DNA of 26,393 nt, from NCBI GenBank assembly GCA_050742155.1, contig JBOGFC010000146.1:1-26393 (forward strand), in the 5' to 3' direction. The notes under the pieces were generated by a model. That model saw only the letters and a list, made by a program, of their open reading frames with translations, searched no databases and was not told where the DNA came from. Every line of letters begins with the position of its first letter. Position 1 is the first letter of the stretch. Position numbers and translations under genes: made by a program. The stretch comes from JBOGFC01 sp050742155 (GTDB taxonomy: Bacteria > Actinomycetota > Acidimicrobiia > Spongiisociales > JALYHC01). Below, piece by piece: positions 1-7,322 of this stretch.

Positions 1-1770
1 GATGCCCACCTGCCGCCCGATGGCCGCCGCCGTCCGCCGGTTGTCGCCGGTGACCAGCGTCGCTTCCAGGCCCATCCCGGCCAGCTCCCGCACCGTCTTG
101 ATCGCCCCCGGCTTGATGGTGTCCGACACAGCCAGCACGCCGCGCGCTTCTCCTTGCCAGCCGGCCAGCATGGCGGTCTTGCCTTGCGCCTCCAGCCGCT
201 CGGCGGTCTGCTCGAGGTCGGCCGGGATCAGCAGGCCCTGGTCGGCCAGAAACTTACCGCGCCCCACCACCACCTCGACACCCTCCACCTGGGCTCGCAC
301 GCCCTGCCCGGCCACTGCCCGGAAGTCGGCCAGCTCGGGGAGGTCGATCTTCTCCCGCCGGGCCCCTTTCACAACCGCCCGGCCCACCGGGTGCTCGGAG
401 CCCACCTCCACCCCCGCCGCCCGCCGGAGCAGATCCTCCCGGCCGACGCCGGCGGCGGGCTCCACGTCCACCAGGCTCATCTCGCCCCTGGTGATCGTGC
501 CGGTCTTGTCGAACACCACCATGTCGATCTCTCGGGAGCGCTCGAGAACCTCCCCGCCCTTGATGAGGATCCCCAGGGCCGCCCCTCGCCCGGTGCCCAC
601 CATGATGGCGGCCGGGGTGGCCAGCCCGAGCGCGCAGGGGCAGGCGATGATCAGCACCGCCACCGCCGCCACCAGGCCGGGAGCAAAGCTCCCGGTCACC
701 AACCACCAGGCACCCAGGGTCACCGAGGCGATCCCGATCACCACCGGGACGAAGACCCCGGCGATGCGGTCGGCCAGCCGCTGCACGGGCGCCTTGGAGC
801 CCTGCGCCTCTTGCACCAGGCGGACGATCTGGGCCAGGACGGTCTCGGCTCCCACCGCGGTGGCCCGGATGGTGAGCAGCCCCTGGAGGTTGAGGGTGGC
901 GCCGGCCACCCGGTCGCCGGGCACCTTGTCGACCGGGACCGACTCCCCGGTCAACATCGACTCGTCCACGGCCGAAGCGCCCACCAGCACCTCGCCGTCC
1001 ACCGGGATCTTCTCGCCCGGCCGCACCCGCACCACGTCTCCCACCGAGACCTGGTCGATGGAGACCAGCGCCTCCTCCCCGTCCACCACCAGCCGGGCCT
1101 CCCTGGCTCCCAGCTCGAGGAGGCTCTTGATGGCGCTCGAGGCGTGACCCTTGGCCCGGGCCTCCAGGTAGCGGCCCAGCAGCAGGAACGAGACGATCAC
1201 CGCCGCCGAGTCGAAGTAGAGGTCGCCGCCGGCGAAGAGCTCATAGGTGGAGTAGGTGAAAGCGGCCAGGGTACCGAGGGCGATGAGGGTATCCATGTTG
1301 GCGCTCAGGCGACGGGCCCGCAGAGCCGCCACCCGCAGGAACGGCCCGCCCGCCCAGAACTGGACCGGCGCGGTGAGGAGGGCCGACGCCCACCGGGCCG
1401 GGGGATCTTCCATGAAGAAGATGGAGAGGATCAGCACCGCCAGGCTGAGCGGCCAGGCCACCAGGAGCCGGCGCAGCCAGCGAGCCTGCTCCGGATCCCG
1501 CTCCGGGCCGCTCTCGAAAGGAGACGTCGCCGGGGCGGCCGGTTCGATCTCGTAGCCGATCTTGTGCACCGCCTGACGGAGGTCCTCCACCGTTACCCGG
1601 CCGGGGTCATAGGCGACCGTGGCCCGCCCGGCTGCGAAGTTGACCGCCGCTTGCTGGACCCCCTCTTGCCGGCCGAGGAGCCGTTCCACCCGCACCGCGC
1701 AGGAGGCACAGGTCATGCCGGCGACGGAGAGGTCCAGCTCCTGGACGCGTTGGTCGGTGCGATCGGTCAT
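1..1770 (-). CDS. copA: Copper-exporting P1B-type ATPase, C-terminus beyond the window
   Basis: This is a heavy-metal P-type ATPase that uses ATP to export a monovalent soft metal, most likely Cu(I), across the cytoplasmic membrane. Reading the minus strand from the ATG at 1770 gives 590 residues open to the left edge. In order I see one N-terminal HMA metal-binding domain with MTCASC (Cys21, Cys24), transmembrane helices, the actuator motif TGES near residue 274, the CPC ion-binding motif in a membrane helix (Cys377, Cys379), the phosphorylation motif DKTGT (Asp421), a conserved HP dipeptide, and VTGDN close to the edge. The final GDGxNDxP hinge and last helices lie outside. CPC plus CxxC is the known signature of the Cu(I) class; silver is also possible. 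An ATG nine bases upstream is in another frame and stops at once, which supports the 1770 start. The gene is divergent from korA; no copper operator was recognised in the 116-base gap. Confidence 0.95.
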   Translation of the reverse strand, partial: MTDRTDQRVQELDLSVAGMTCASCAVRVERLLGRQEGVQQAAVNFAAGRATVAYDPGRVTVEDLRQAVHKIGYEIEPAAPATSPFESGPERDPEQARWLRRLLVAWPLSLAVLILSIFFMEDPPARWASALLTAPVQFWAGGPFLRVAALRARRLSANMDTLIALGTLAAFTYSTYELFAGGDLYFDSAAVIVSFLLLGRYLEARAKGHASSAIKSLLELGAREARLVVDGEEALVSIDQVSVGDVVRVRPGEKIPVDGEVLVGASAVDESMLTGESVPVDKVPGDRVAGATLNLQGLLTIRATAVGAETVLAQIVRLVQEAQGSKAPVQRLADRIAGVFVPVVIGIASVTLGAWWLVTGSFAPGLVAAVAVLIIACPCALGLATPAAIMVGTGRGAALGILIKGGEVLERSREIDMVVFDKTGTITRGEMSLVDVEPAAGVGREDLLRRAAGVEVGSEHPVGRAVVKGARREKIDLPELADFRAVAGQGVRAQVEGVEVVVGRGKFLADQGLLIPADLEQTAERLEAQGKTAMLAGWQGEARGVLAVSDTIKPGAIKTVRELAGMGLEATLVTGDNRRTAAAIGRQVGI

Positions 1771-1886
1771 CGGTTCATGGTATTGAACGTTGGGACACTC
1801 ACCACTATGCCCTCAACCGGGCTGCTCGCCGGGCCGATTACACTGGCTCTTTGCCCACCTAGCGGCAAATCTTCCCATTAGGCCCC

Positions 1887-3746
1887 ATGACCACCACCCA
1901 CCAGCATCTCCCTACCGAAGAGGTCGAGGTCCTCGACCGCGTGGTCGTGCGGCTGGCCGGCGACTCCGGCGACGGCATGCAGCTGGCCGGCAACCGCTTC
2001 ACCGACGCCTCGGCCATCTTCGGCAACGACCTGGCCACCTTGCCCGACTTCCCGGCCGAGATCCGCGCTCCGGCCGGCACGCTCCCCGGGGTGTCCTCCT
2101 TCCAGGTGCACATCGCCGACTACGACATCCTCACTCCCGGCGACGAGCCGCACGTGCTGGTGGCCATGAACCCGGCCGCCCTCAAGGCCAACCTGGGCGA
2201 CCTGGCGGCCGGCGGGATCATCATCCTCAACCGGGACGGCTTCGACGAGCGCAACCTCACCAAGGCCGGCTACGACTCCGACCCCCGCACGGACGGCTCG
2301 CTGGAGGGCTACCGGGTCTTCGAGGTCCCCATGGAGGAGCTGACCACCAAGGCGGTGGAAGGCTCCGGGGTGGGCGGCCGGGACGCGCTGCGCTCCAAGA
2401 ACTTCTTCGCCCTGGGGATCCTGGCCTGGCTCTTCCACCGGCCCCTCGAGCCCACCGTGCAGTGGGTGGAGGAGAAGTTCGCCAAGCGACCCCAGGTGGC
2501 GGCCGCCAACCTGGCCGCCTTGCGAGCCGGGTACAACTTCGGGGAGACCACCGAGCTCTTCCATCACACCTACGAGGTGCGCCCCGCCACCCTCCATCCC
2601 GGCACGTACACCAACGTGGTCGGCAACCGCGCCCTGGCCTGGGGGCTGGTGGCCGGCGCCCAGGCGGCCCGTCTCCCCCTCTTCTACGGCTCCTACCCGA
2701 TCACTCCGGCCTCCGACATCCTGGAGGAGCTGGCCCGCCTCAAGAACTTCGGAGTGCGCACCTTCCAGGCCGAGGACGAGATCGCCGCGGTAGGAGCGGC
2801 GGTGGGGGCTGCCTTCGCCGGGCACCTGGGGGCCACCGGCACCAGCGGCCCGGGGATGGCCCTCAAGTCCGAGACCATCAGCCTGGCGGTGATGACCGAG
2901 CTGCCGGTGGTGATCCTCGACATCCAGCGGGCCGGCCCCTCCACCGGCATGCCCACCAAGACCGAGCAGGGGGACCTGCTCATGGCCATGTACGGGCGGC
3001 CCAGCGAGGCCCCCCTCCCCATCCTCTCGGTGTCCTCTCCCTCCGACGCCTTCGAGATGGGCATCGAGGCGGTGCGGATCGCCCTGCGCTACATGACCCC
3101 GGTGATCCTCATGTCCGACACCTACATCGGCAACAGCTCCGAGCCGTGGCGCCTCCCCGACCTGGAGGCCATACCGGACATCAGCGTGCCCTTCGCCACC
3201 GGCCCCAACGTGAACGGGCAGTTCATGCCCTACGTCCGGGACCCCAAGACGCTGGCCCGCCAGTGGGCGGTGCCGGGGACCCACGGCCTGGAGCACCAGG
3301 TCGGGGGCCTGGAGAAGGAGGACGTGACCGGCAACGTCTCCTACGACCCGGTCAACCACGAGAAGATGGTCCGGCTGCGGGCGGAGAAGGTGGCCCGCAT
3401 CGCCGACGACATCCCTTCCCTAGAGGTGGACGCCGACCCGGGAGCCGAGCTCCTGGTGCTCGGGTGGGGGTCCACTGCCTCTGCCATCCACGCCGGGGTG
3501 CGGCGGGCTCGAGCCCGCGGGATCCCGGTGGCCCGGGCCCACCTCCGCTACCTGAACCCCTTCCCCAAGAACCTGGGCGAGGTGGTGGGCGGCTACCCGC
3601 GCGTGCTGATGCCCGAGATCAACCTCGGCCAGCTGGTGCGGCTCATTCGGGCCGAGTTCCTGGTCGAGGCGGTGGGCTATTCCAAGGTGCAAGGCCTGCC
3701 CTTCAAGGCGGCCGAGATCGAGGCCAAGATCATGGAGCTGCGATGA
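1887..3746 (+). CDS. korA: 2-oxoacid:ferredoxin oxidoreductase, alpha subunit (gamma-alpha fusion)
   Basis: This is the large subunit of a two-subunit 2-oxoacid:acceptor oxidoreductase, probably 2-oxoglutarate:ferredoxin oxidoreductase, which decarboxylates 2-oxoglutarate to succinyl-CoA and reduces ferredoxin. The 619-residue protein begins with a gamma domain (about residues 15-190, with the GDSGDGMQ glycine loop). It continues into the alpha pyrimidine-binding domain with YPITP near residue 270 and TSGPG near 320, and ends in a transketolase-like C-terminal domain. Length and gamma-alpha order match the KorA of actinomycetes. The ATG at 1887 lacks a clear Shine-Dalgarno sequence, so a leaderless or short-leader transcript is possible. 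The stop overlaps the korB start (ATGA), implying translational coupling. Pyruvate or branched-chain oxoacids cannot be excluded as substrates from sequence alone. Confidence 0.93.
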   Translation: MTTTHQHLPTEEVEVLDRVVVRLAGDSGDGMQLAGNRFTDASAIFGNDLATLPDFPAEIRAPAGTLPGVSSFQVHIADYDILTPGDEPHVLVAMNPAALKANLGDLAAGGIIILNRDGFDERNLTKAGYDSDPRTDGSLEGYRVFEVPMEELTTKAVEGSGVGGRDALRSKNFFALGILAWLFHRPLEPTVQWVEEKFAKRPQVAAANLAALRAGYNFGETTELFHHTYEVRPATLHPGTYTNVVGNRALAWGLVAGAQAARLPLFYGSYPITPASDILEELARLKNFGVRTFQAEDEIAAVGAAVGAAFAGHLGATGTSGPGMALKSETISLAVMTELPVVILDIQRAGPSTGMPTKTEQGDLLMAMYGRPSEAPLPILSVSSPSDAFEMGIEAVRIALRYMTPVILMSDTYIGNSSEPWRLPDLEAIPDISVPFATGPNVNGQFMPYVRDPKTLARQWAVPGTHGLEHQVGGLEKEDVTGNVSYDPVNHEKMVRLRAEKVARIADDIPSLEVDADPGAELLVLGWGSTASAIHAGVRRARARGIPVARAHLRYLNPFPKNLGEVVGGYPRVLMPEINLGQLVRLIRAEFLVEAVGYSKVQGLPFKAAEIEAKIMELR

Positions 3747-4747
3747 CCTACACGCGGGCCGATTTCCAGACCGACCAGGAGGTCCGCTGGTGCCCGGGGT
3801 GCGGGGACTACACCATTCTGGCCGCCGTGCAGAACTTCATGGCCGAGCTCGACATCCCCCGGGAGAACATCGTCTTCGTCTCCGGGATCGGCTGCGCGGC
3901 CCGCTTCCCCTACTACATGGCCACCTACGGCATGCACTCCATCCACGGGCGCGCCCCGGCCATCGCCACCGGTGTGGCGGCCGCCCGTCCCGACCTCTCG
4001 GTGTGGGTGGTGACCGGAGACGGGGACGGCCTGTCAATCGGCGGCAATCACCTCATCCACGCCATGCGCCGTAACGTCAACGTCAAGGTGCTGCTCTTCA
4101 ACAACCAGATCTACGGGCTCACCAAGGGCCAGTACTCCCCCACCTCGGAGCTCGGCAAGACCACCAAGTCCTCGCCGGCGGGGACCATCGACCACCCCTT
4201 CAACCCGGTCAGCCTGGCCCTGGGGGCGGAGGCCGGCTTCGTGGCCCGGACCATCGACGCCGACCGACCCCATACCATCGAGCTGCTCCACCGGGCCTAC
4301 CGGCACAAGGGGGCGGCCTTCATCGAGATCTACCAGAACTGCAACGTCTTCAACGACAAGGCCTTCGCCGAGCTGGCCGCCAAGGACCAGGCGATCCACA
4401 ACCGCATCGACCTCCGCCACGGCCAGCCGGTGGTCTTCGGGCCCGAAGGGGACTCGGCGGTGGTCATCGAGGACGGTCGGGCGCGCATCGTCCAAACGGC
4501 TGAGGTCGACCCCCAGAGCGTCTACGTCCACGACGAGCGGAACCCGGATGCCGGCCCGGCCTTCGCCCTCAGCCGCCTCTCCCACGGGCCCCACGGCCCC
4601 ACCCCGATGGGGGTCTTCCGGGACGCGGAGCGGCCCACCTACGAGGACATGATGCAACGCCAGCTCGTCCAGGCCCAGTACCAGAAGGGCCCCGGTGACC
4701 TGAAGAAGCTGATCGCCTCGGGCGGCACCTGGCGAGTGCCGAGGTAG
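3743..4747 (+). CDS. korB: 2-oxoacid:ferredoxin oxidoreductase, beta subunit
   Basis: This is the thiamine-diphosphate-binding subunit, partner of the preceding alpha subunit. The 334-residue protein carries WCPGCGD (Cys17, Cys20) near the N-terminus, which contributes to the single 4Fe-4S cluster of two-subunit enzymes. It also has the ThDP/Mg motif starting GDGD at residue 92 and continuing to NNQIYGLTKGQ. No separate ferredoxin-type delta domain is present, as is usual for the KorAB type, and no ferredoxin gene is adjacent. The ATG overlaps the korA stop by four bases. A 32-bp two-hairpin repeat lies five bases after the stop and may act on the 3' end of this message. In actinomycetes KorAB replaces or supplements 2-oxoglutarate dehydrogenase; that role here is inferred from the family. 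Confidence 0.93.
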   Translation: MTYTRADFQTDQEVRWCPGCGDYTILAAVQNFMAELDIPRENIVFVSGIGCAARFPYYMATYGMHSIHGRAPAIATGVAAARPDLSVWVVTGDGDGLSIGGNHLIHAMRRNVNVKVLLFNNQIYGLTKGQYSPTSELGKTTKSSPAGTIDHPFNPVSLALGAEAGFVARTIDADRPHTIELLHRAYRHKGAAFIEIYQNCNVFNDKAFAELAAKDQAIHNRIDLRHGQPVVFGPEGDSAVVIEDGRARIVQTAEVDPQSVYVHDERNPDAGPAFALSRLSHGPHGPTPMGVFRDAERPTYEDMMQRQLVQAQYQKGPGDLKKLIASGGTWRVPR

Positions 4748-4751
4748 TCCC

Positions 4752-4783
4752 GCCAACCTAAGGCTTGGCTGTACCGAAACGGT
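4752..4783 (+). repeat. Two-hairpin 32-bp dispersed repeat, copy 1
   Basis: A 32-base element that recurs once more in inverted orientation at 9572-9603, with 31 of 32 bases identical. It consists exactly of two small hairpins. The first has arms GCCAA/TTGGC with an eight-base loop (4752-4769). The second has arms ACCG/CGGT with a three-base loop (4773-4783). The only difference between copies (A versus G at 4777) falls in the second loop. It starts five bases after the korB stop. It resembles short extragenic palindromic repeats in layout, but I cannot assign it to a named family. Confidence 0.8.
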
Positions 4784-4839
4784 TCAATCCTGCCTTCGGT
4801 TCGGGTCTGAGCGCTCCGGCTCCCAGGTAACATCCGCCT

Positions 4840-5586
4840 ATGCAAGCCCCCGAAACGTTCGATGGCTGGTTCGCGCTCCACGACTTCCGCCGGATCGACT
4901 GGGCGGTCTGGAACGCCGCCTCCGCCGCCGAGCGCGACAAGACGATGTCCGAGGCGAGTGACCTGGTGGGCTCCTTCGAAGCTGTCGAGGACGCCGCCGA
5001 GGGACACAGCACCACCTATCGCATCGTGGGGCACAAGGCCGACCTGCTCATGCTCCACTTGCGTCCGGAGGTGCCCCTGCTCCATGACCTCGAGCACCGT
5101 TTCGACCAGACCGCCCTGGCCGGCTTCACGACCCGCCCCTATTCCTACCTGTCGGTGGTCGAGCTGAGCCGCCACGGCGCCGGGACCGCCGAGAGCGTCG
5201 AGGACACCCCGTACGTCCAGGCCCGGCTCAAGCCGGAGATCCCCGCCCACGACTCGCACATCTGCTTCTACCCCATGTCGAAGAGACGGGAGCCCGGCGA
5301 GAACTGGTACACGCTTGCGCCTGAGGAGCGGGGCCGTCTCATGCGTAGCCACGGCCGCATCGGCCGCCGCTACCTCGACCGCCTCACCCAGATCGTCACC
5401 GGCTCGATGGGCCTGGATGATTGGGAGTGGGGGGTGACGCTCTTCTCGGACGATCCCCTTCAATTCAAGAAGGTCGTCTACGAGATGCGCTACGACGAGG
5501 TGAGCGCCCGCTTTGCCGAGTTCGGCCCTTTCTTCGTCGGGGTGCGTCTTCGCCCGGAGGACCTGGCCGGCTACCTGGGCGCCTGA
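4840..5586 (+). CDS. hemQ: Coproheme decarboxylase (HemQ/ChdC, chlorite dismutase family)
   Basis: This enzyme catalyses the last step of the coproporphyrin-dependent haem pathway, oxidative decarboxylation of coproheme to haem b using peroxide. It acts in the cytoplasm. The 248-residue protein fits the family length. Visible signatures are FYPMSK at 143-148, whose Tyr144 aligns with the catalytic tyrosine of the family, then WYTLAPEER, and MRSHG, whose His171 is the expected proximal haem ligand. TGSMGLDDWEWGVTLF follows at 187-202. True chlorite dismutases carry a distal arginine and different surroundings, so HemQ is the better call. The next gene, encoding the ferrochelatase of the same route, begins one base after the stop, so the two are almost certainly co-transcribed. 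Confidence 0.93.
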   Translation: MQAPETFDGWFALHDFRRIDWAVWNAASAAERDKTMSEASDLVGSFEAVEDAAEGHSTTYRIVGHKADLLMLHLRPEVPLLHDLEHRFDQTALAGFTTRPYSYLSVVELSRHGAGTAESVEDTPYVQARLKPEIPAHDSHICFYPMSKRREPGENWYTLAPEERGRLMRSHGRIGRRYLDRLTQIVTGSMGLDDWEWGVTLFSDDPLQFKKVVYEMRYDEVSARFAEFGPFFVGVRLRPEDLAGYLGA

Positions 5587-5587
5587 G

Positions 5588-6502
5588 GTGGCCGCCCCGC
5601 GCATCGGCGTGGCCCTGCTGGCCTTCGGCGGCCCGGAGTCGCTGGCCGAGGTCCCCCCCTTCCTCCAGCGGATCATCGGTCGAGTCCCTCCGGCCCGGTT
5701 GGAGCAGGAAGTGGTCGAGCGCTACCGCACGATGGGGGGGCGCTCTCCCCTCCCCGACACCACCCGGCGGCAAGCGGCGCTGCTTCGATCGCAGCTGCAA
5801 CGCCGGGGGCTGGATTGGCCGGTCTACGTCGGCATGCGCCACGCCCGTCCCTTCATCGAGGAAGCGGCGGAGGAGATGGTCCGGGATGGGGTCACCGACG
5901 TGGTGGCGATCAGTCTCACCCCTTACCGCGCCCGGGTCTCCACCGGGTCCTACGAGGCGGCGCTGCGAGAGGCGCTGGCTTCCCAGCAGGTGGCTCTCCG
6001 GTTCCCCAACGACTGGAACCTCCATCCCACGTACGTCACCGCCCTGGCCGGCGTCCTGCAGGAGGCCCTCGAGGGGATACCGGATGAGCAGCAGCCCGCC
6101 GCGGTGGTCTTCACGGCTCACAGCCTGCCCGTCTCGGCCATCGAGGCGGGCGACCCCTATGCGGAGCAGCTCGCGGCCACCGCCCGGGCGGTGGCGGGGC
6201 GCCTCGGTCTCGAGGACTGGCGACTCGCTTATCAGAGCGTCGGCTCGATGGCCCGGGAGCCCTGGCTGGGGCCCGAGGTGGAGGAGGTTCTGGACGACCT
6301 CAAGGGGTCCGGCCGGGTGGCGGCGGTGGTCTACCCAATCGGCTTCCTGGCCGACCACCTGGAGAGCCTCTACGACAACGATCTGGTCCACCGGGAGCAC
6401 GCCGAGCGGATCGGGCTGGCCTTCTACCGGCCGCCCTGTCTCAACGACCATCCTCTCCTGATCGAGACTCTGGCCGACCTGGCTGTGACGGCCGGTGGCT
6501 GA
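5588..6502 (+). CDS. hemH: Coproporphyrin III ferrochelatase (CpfC/HemH)
   Basis: This enzyme inserts ferrous iron into a porphyrin; next to hemQ the expected substrate is coproporphyrin III. I chose the GTG at 5588 because it gives the typical start (V-AAPRIGVALLAFGGPES), leaves one base after the hemQ stop, and yields 304 residues. Extending upstream would overlap hemQ by 74 bases. The conserved FTAHSLP motif places the catalytic histidine at 178. YQSVG follows at about 215-219, and GFLADHLESLYD at 252-263 carries the conserved acidic Glu259. No cysteines in a 2Fe-2S arrangement are seen. A block of GC-rich hairpins immediately follows the stop codon. Class II protoporphyrin ferrochelatase is the alternative name, but the hemQ neighbour argues for the coproporphyrin-type enzyme. 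Confidence 0.93.
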   Translation: MAAPRIGVALLAFGGPESLAEVPPFLQRIIGRVPPARLEQEVVERYRTMGGRSPLPDTTRRQAALLRSQLQRRGLDWPVYVGMRHARPFIEEAAEEMVRDGVTDVVAISLTPYRARVSTGSYEAALREALASQQVALRFPNDWNLHPTYVTALAGVLQEALEGIPDEQQPAAVVFTAHSLPVSAIEAGDPYAEQLAATARAVAGRLGLEDWRLAYQSVGSMAREPWLGPEVEEVLDDLKGSGRVAAVVYPIGFLADHLESLYDNDLVHREHAERIGLAFYRPPCLNDHPLLIETLADLAVTAGG

Positions 6503-6582
6503 GACCCTCCCCCCAACCCCCTCCCAAGGGGAGGGGGTTGAACCGACCCTCCCCCCGACCCCCTCCCAAAGGCGGGGGAGAG
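6503..6582. repeat. Tandem GC-rich extragenic repeat (two units)
   Basis: Two diverged copies of an approximately 42-base C-rich/G-rich unit begin at 6503 and 6545. Each starts GACCCTCCCCCC and continues with CCCCTCCCAA before a G-rich arm. A related C-rich/G-rich hairpin block occurs at 23864-23955, so this appears to be a dispersed family placed between genes. It fills half of the gap between hemH and the lipoprotein gene; the rest of that gap shows nothing I can name. Confidence 0.7.
6515..6539 (+). terminator. Strong hairpin after hemH, terminator-like
   Basis: A perfect 11-bp stem (6515-6525 with 6529-6539, arms AACCCCCTCCC and its complement) and a three-base loop lie 12 bases after the hemH stop. 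There is no T tract after it, so it is not a canonical intrinsic terminator. It could stop transcription or protect the hemQ-hemH mRNA end, and it is part of the repeat block noted separately. Confidence 0.45.
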
Positions 6583-6683
6583 TGTCCTTGGCTGGAGCGG
6601 CTCGCCTGACTGCGATCCACCGTGGGGCTTCCCTCCGAATAGAGGGCTGCCTCGCCGCGGTAACTTCGGACTAGGCTTTATCC

Positions 6684-7322
6684 ATGGAGACGGGACGGCG
6701 GGCCACCGGATGGCTCCTGGGTTCGGCGCTCATCGCCCTGGCGGGAGTCGCTTGTGGCCCGGCCGAGCCCTCCGAGAGGCAGACCTACCGGGACCCCGAC
6801 GAGCGCTTCCTCTTCAAGCTGCCGGCCGATTGGAACGTCTACACGGAGGAGCTGGGCGCGGTAGACACCCGTCCTTTCAACGGCACCAACCCGGAGGTCA
6901 GCGGCGTGTTCTTCGATGGCTATCCCACCGAGGACGCCCAACACCTGGCCGTCTCGGTGTCGGAGGCCCAGTTCCCGATCGGCACCGCCGCGGTGCGTCC
7001 CATCGACGACCAAGAGCGCGACTACATCTCGCGCTTTCTCTTGACCCAGACCGTGGTCCCCTATCAGGAGCAGGAAGAGGTCCGCGAGATGCTCAAGCAG
7101 GACTTCGAGTTCGCCGACGACGTAGAGGGGGTACGCGTCTTCGTCTCCTACCGGGAGCGTGAAACAGATGAGCTGGCGGTGGTGTTCCTGAAGTCGGTGA
7201 CCAACGCTGACGACACCCGGATGTATTCGATCGCCGTCGGGTGCTCGCTGGAGTGTTTCCAAGCGTACGAGCAAGACATCGAGGAAGTGGTGGAATCGTG
7301 GATCATCAACACGAGGGACTGA
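6684..7322 (+). CDS. Putative lipoprotein upstream of FtsH-like protease
   Basis: I do not recognise a named family. The 212-residue protein has a short basic N-terminus (RR at 5-6), a hydrophobic stretch, and a lipobox-like LAGVAC with Cys24, so it is probably a membrane-anchored lipoprotein facing outside. The -3 residue is Gly, which is atypical for a strict lipobox. The mature part begins with a hydrophilic, acidic segment and a phrase typical of secreted domains (FLFKLPADWNVY), loosely like PsbP/LpqN-type folds, but that is only an impression. Two cysteines (in the segment VGCSLECF) lie near the C-terminus. The last 25 bases overlap the GTG start of the FtsH-like gene, so the two proteins are likely made together and may function together at the membrane. 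Confidence 0.8.
   Translation: METGRRATGWLLGSALIALAGVACGPAEPSERQTYRDPDERFLFKLPADWNVYTEELGAVDTRPFNGTNPEVSGVFFDGYPTEDAQHLAVSVSEAQFPIGTAAVRPIDDQERDYISRFLLTQTVVPYQEQEEVREMLKQDFEFADDVEGVRVFVSYRERETDELAVVFLKSVTNADDTRMYSIAVGCSLECFQAYEQDIEEVVESWIINTRD

Noticed and set aside
1790..3742. Long plus-strand open frame running into korB from far upstream
   Set aside because: The part before 3743 is a frame shadow of korA, rich in Arg/Gly/Pro with no family signature. The real korB start is the ATG overlapping the korA stop.
4781..4790. tRNA T-arm-like GGTTCAATCC
   Set aside because: No matching acceptor, D or anticodon arms surround it.
6503..6582. CRISPR-like array in the C-rich/G-rich repeats
   Set aside because: There are only two diverged adjacent units, no spacers of regular length, and no cas genes.
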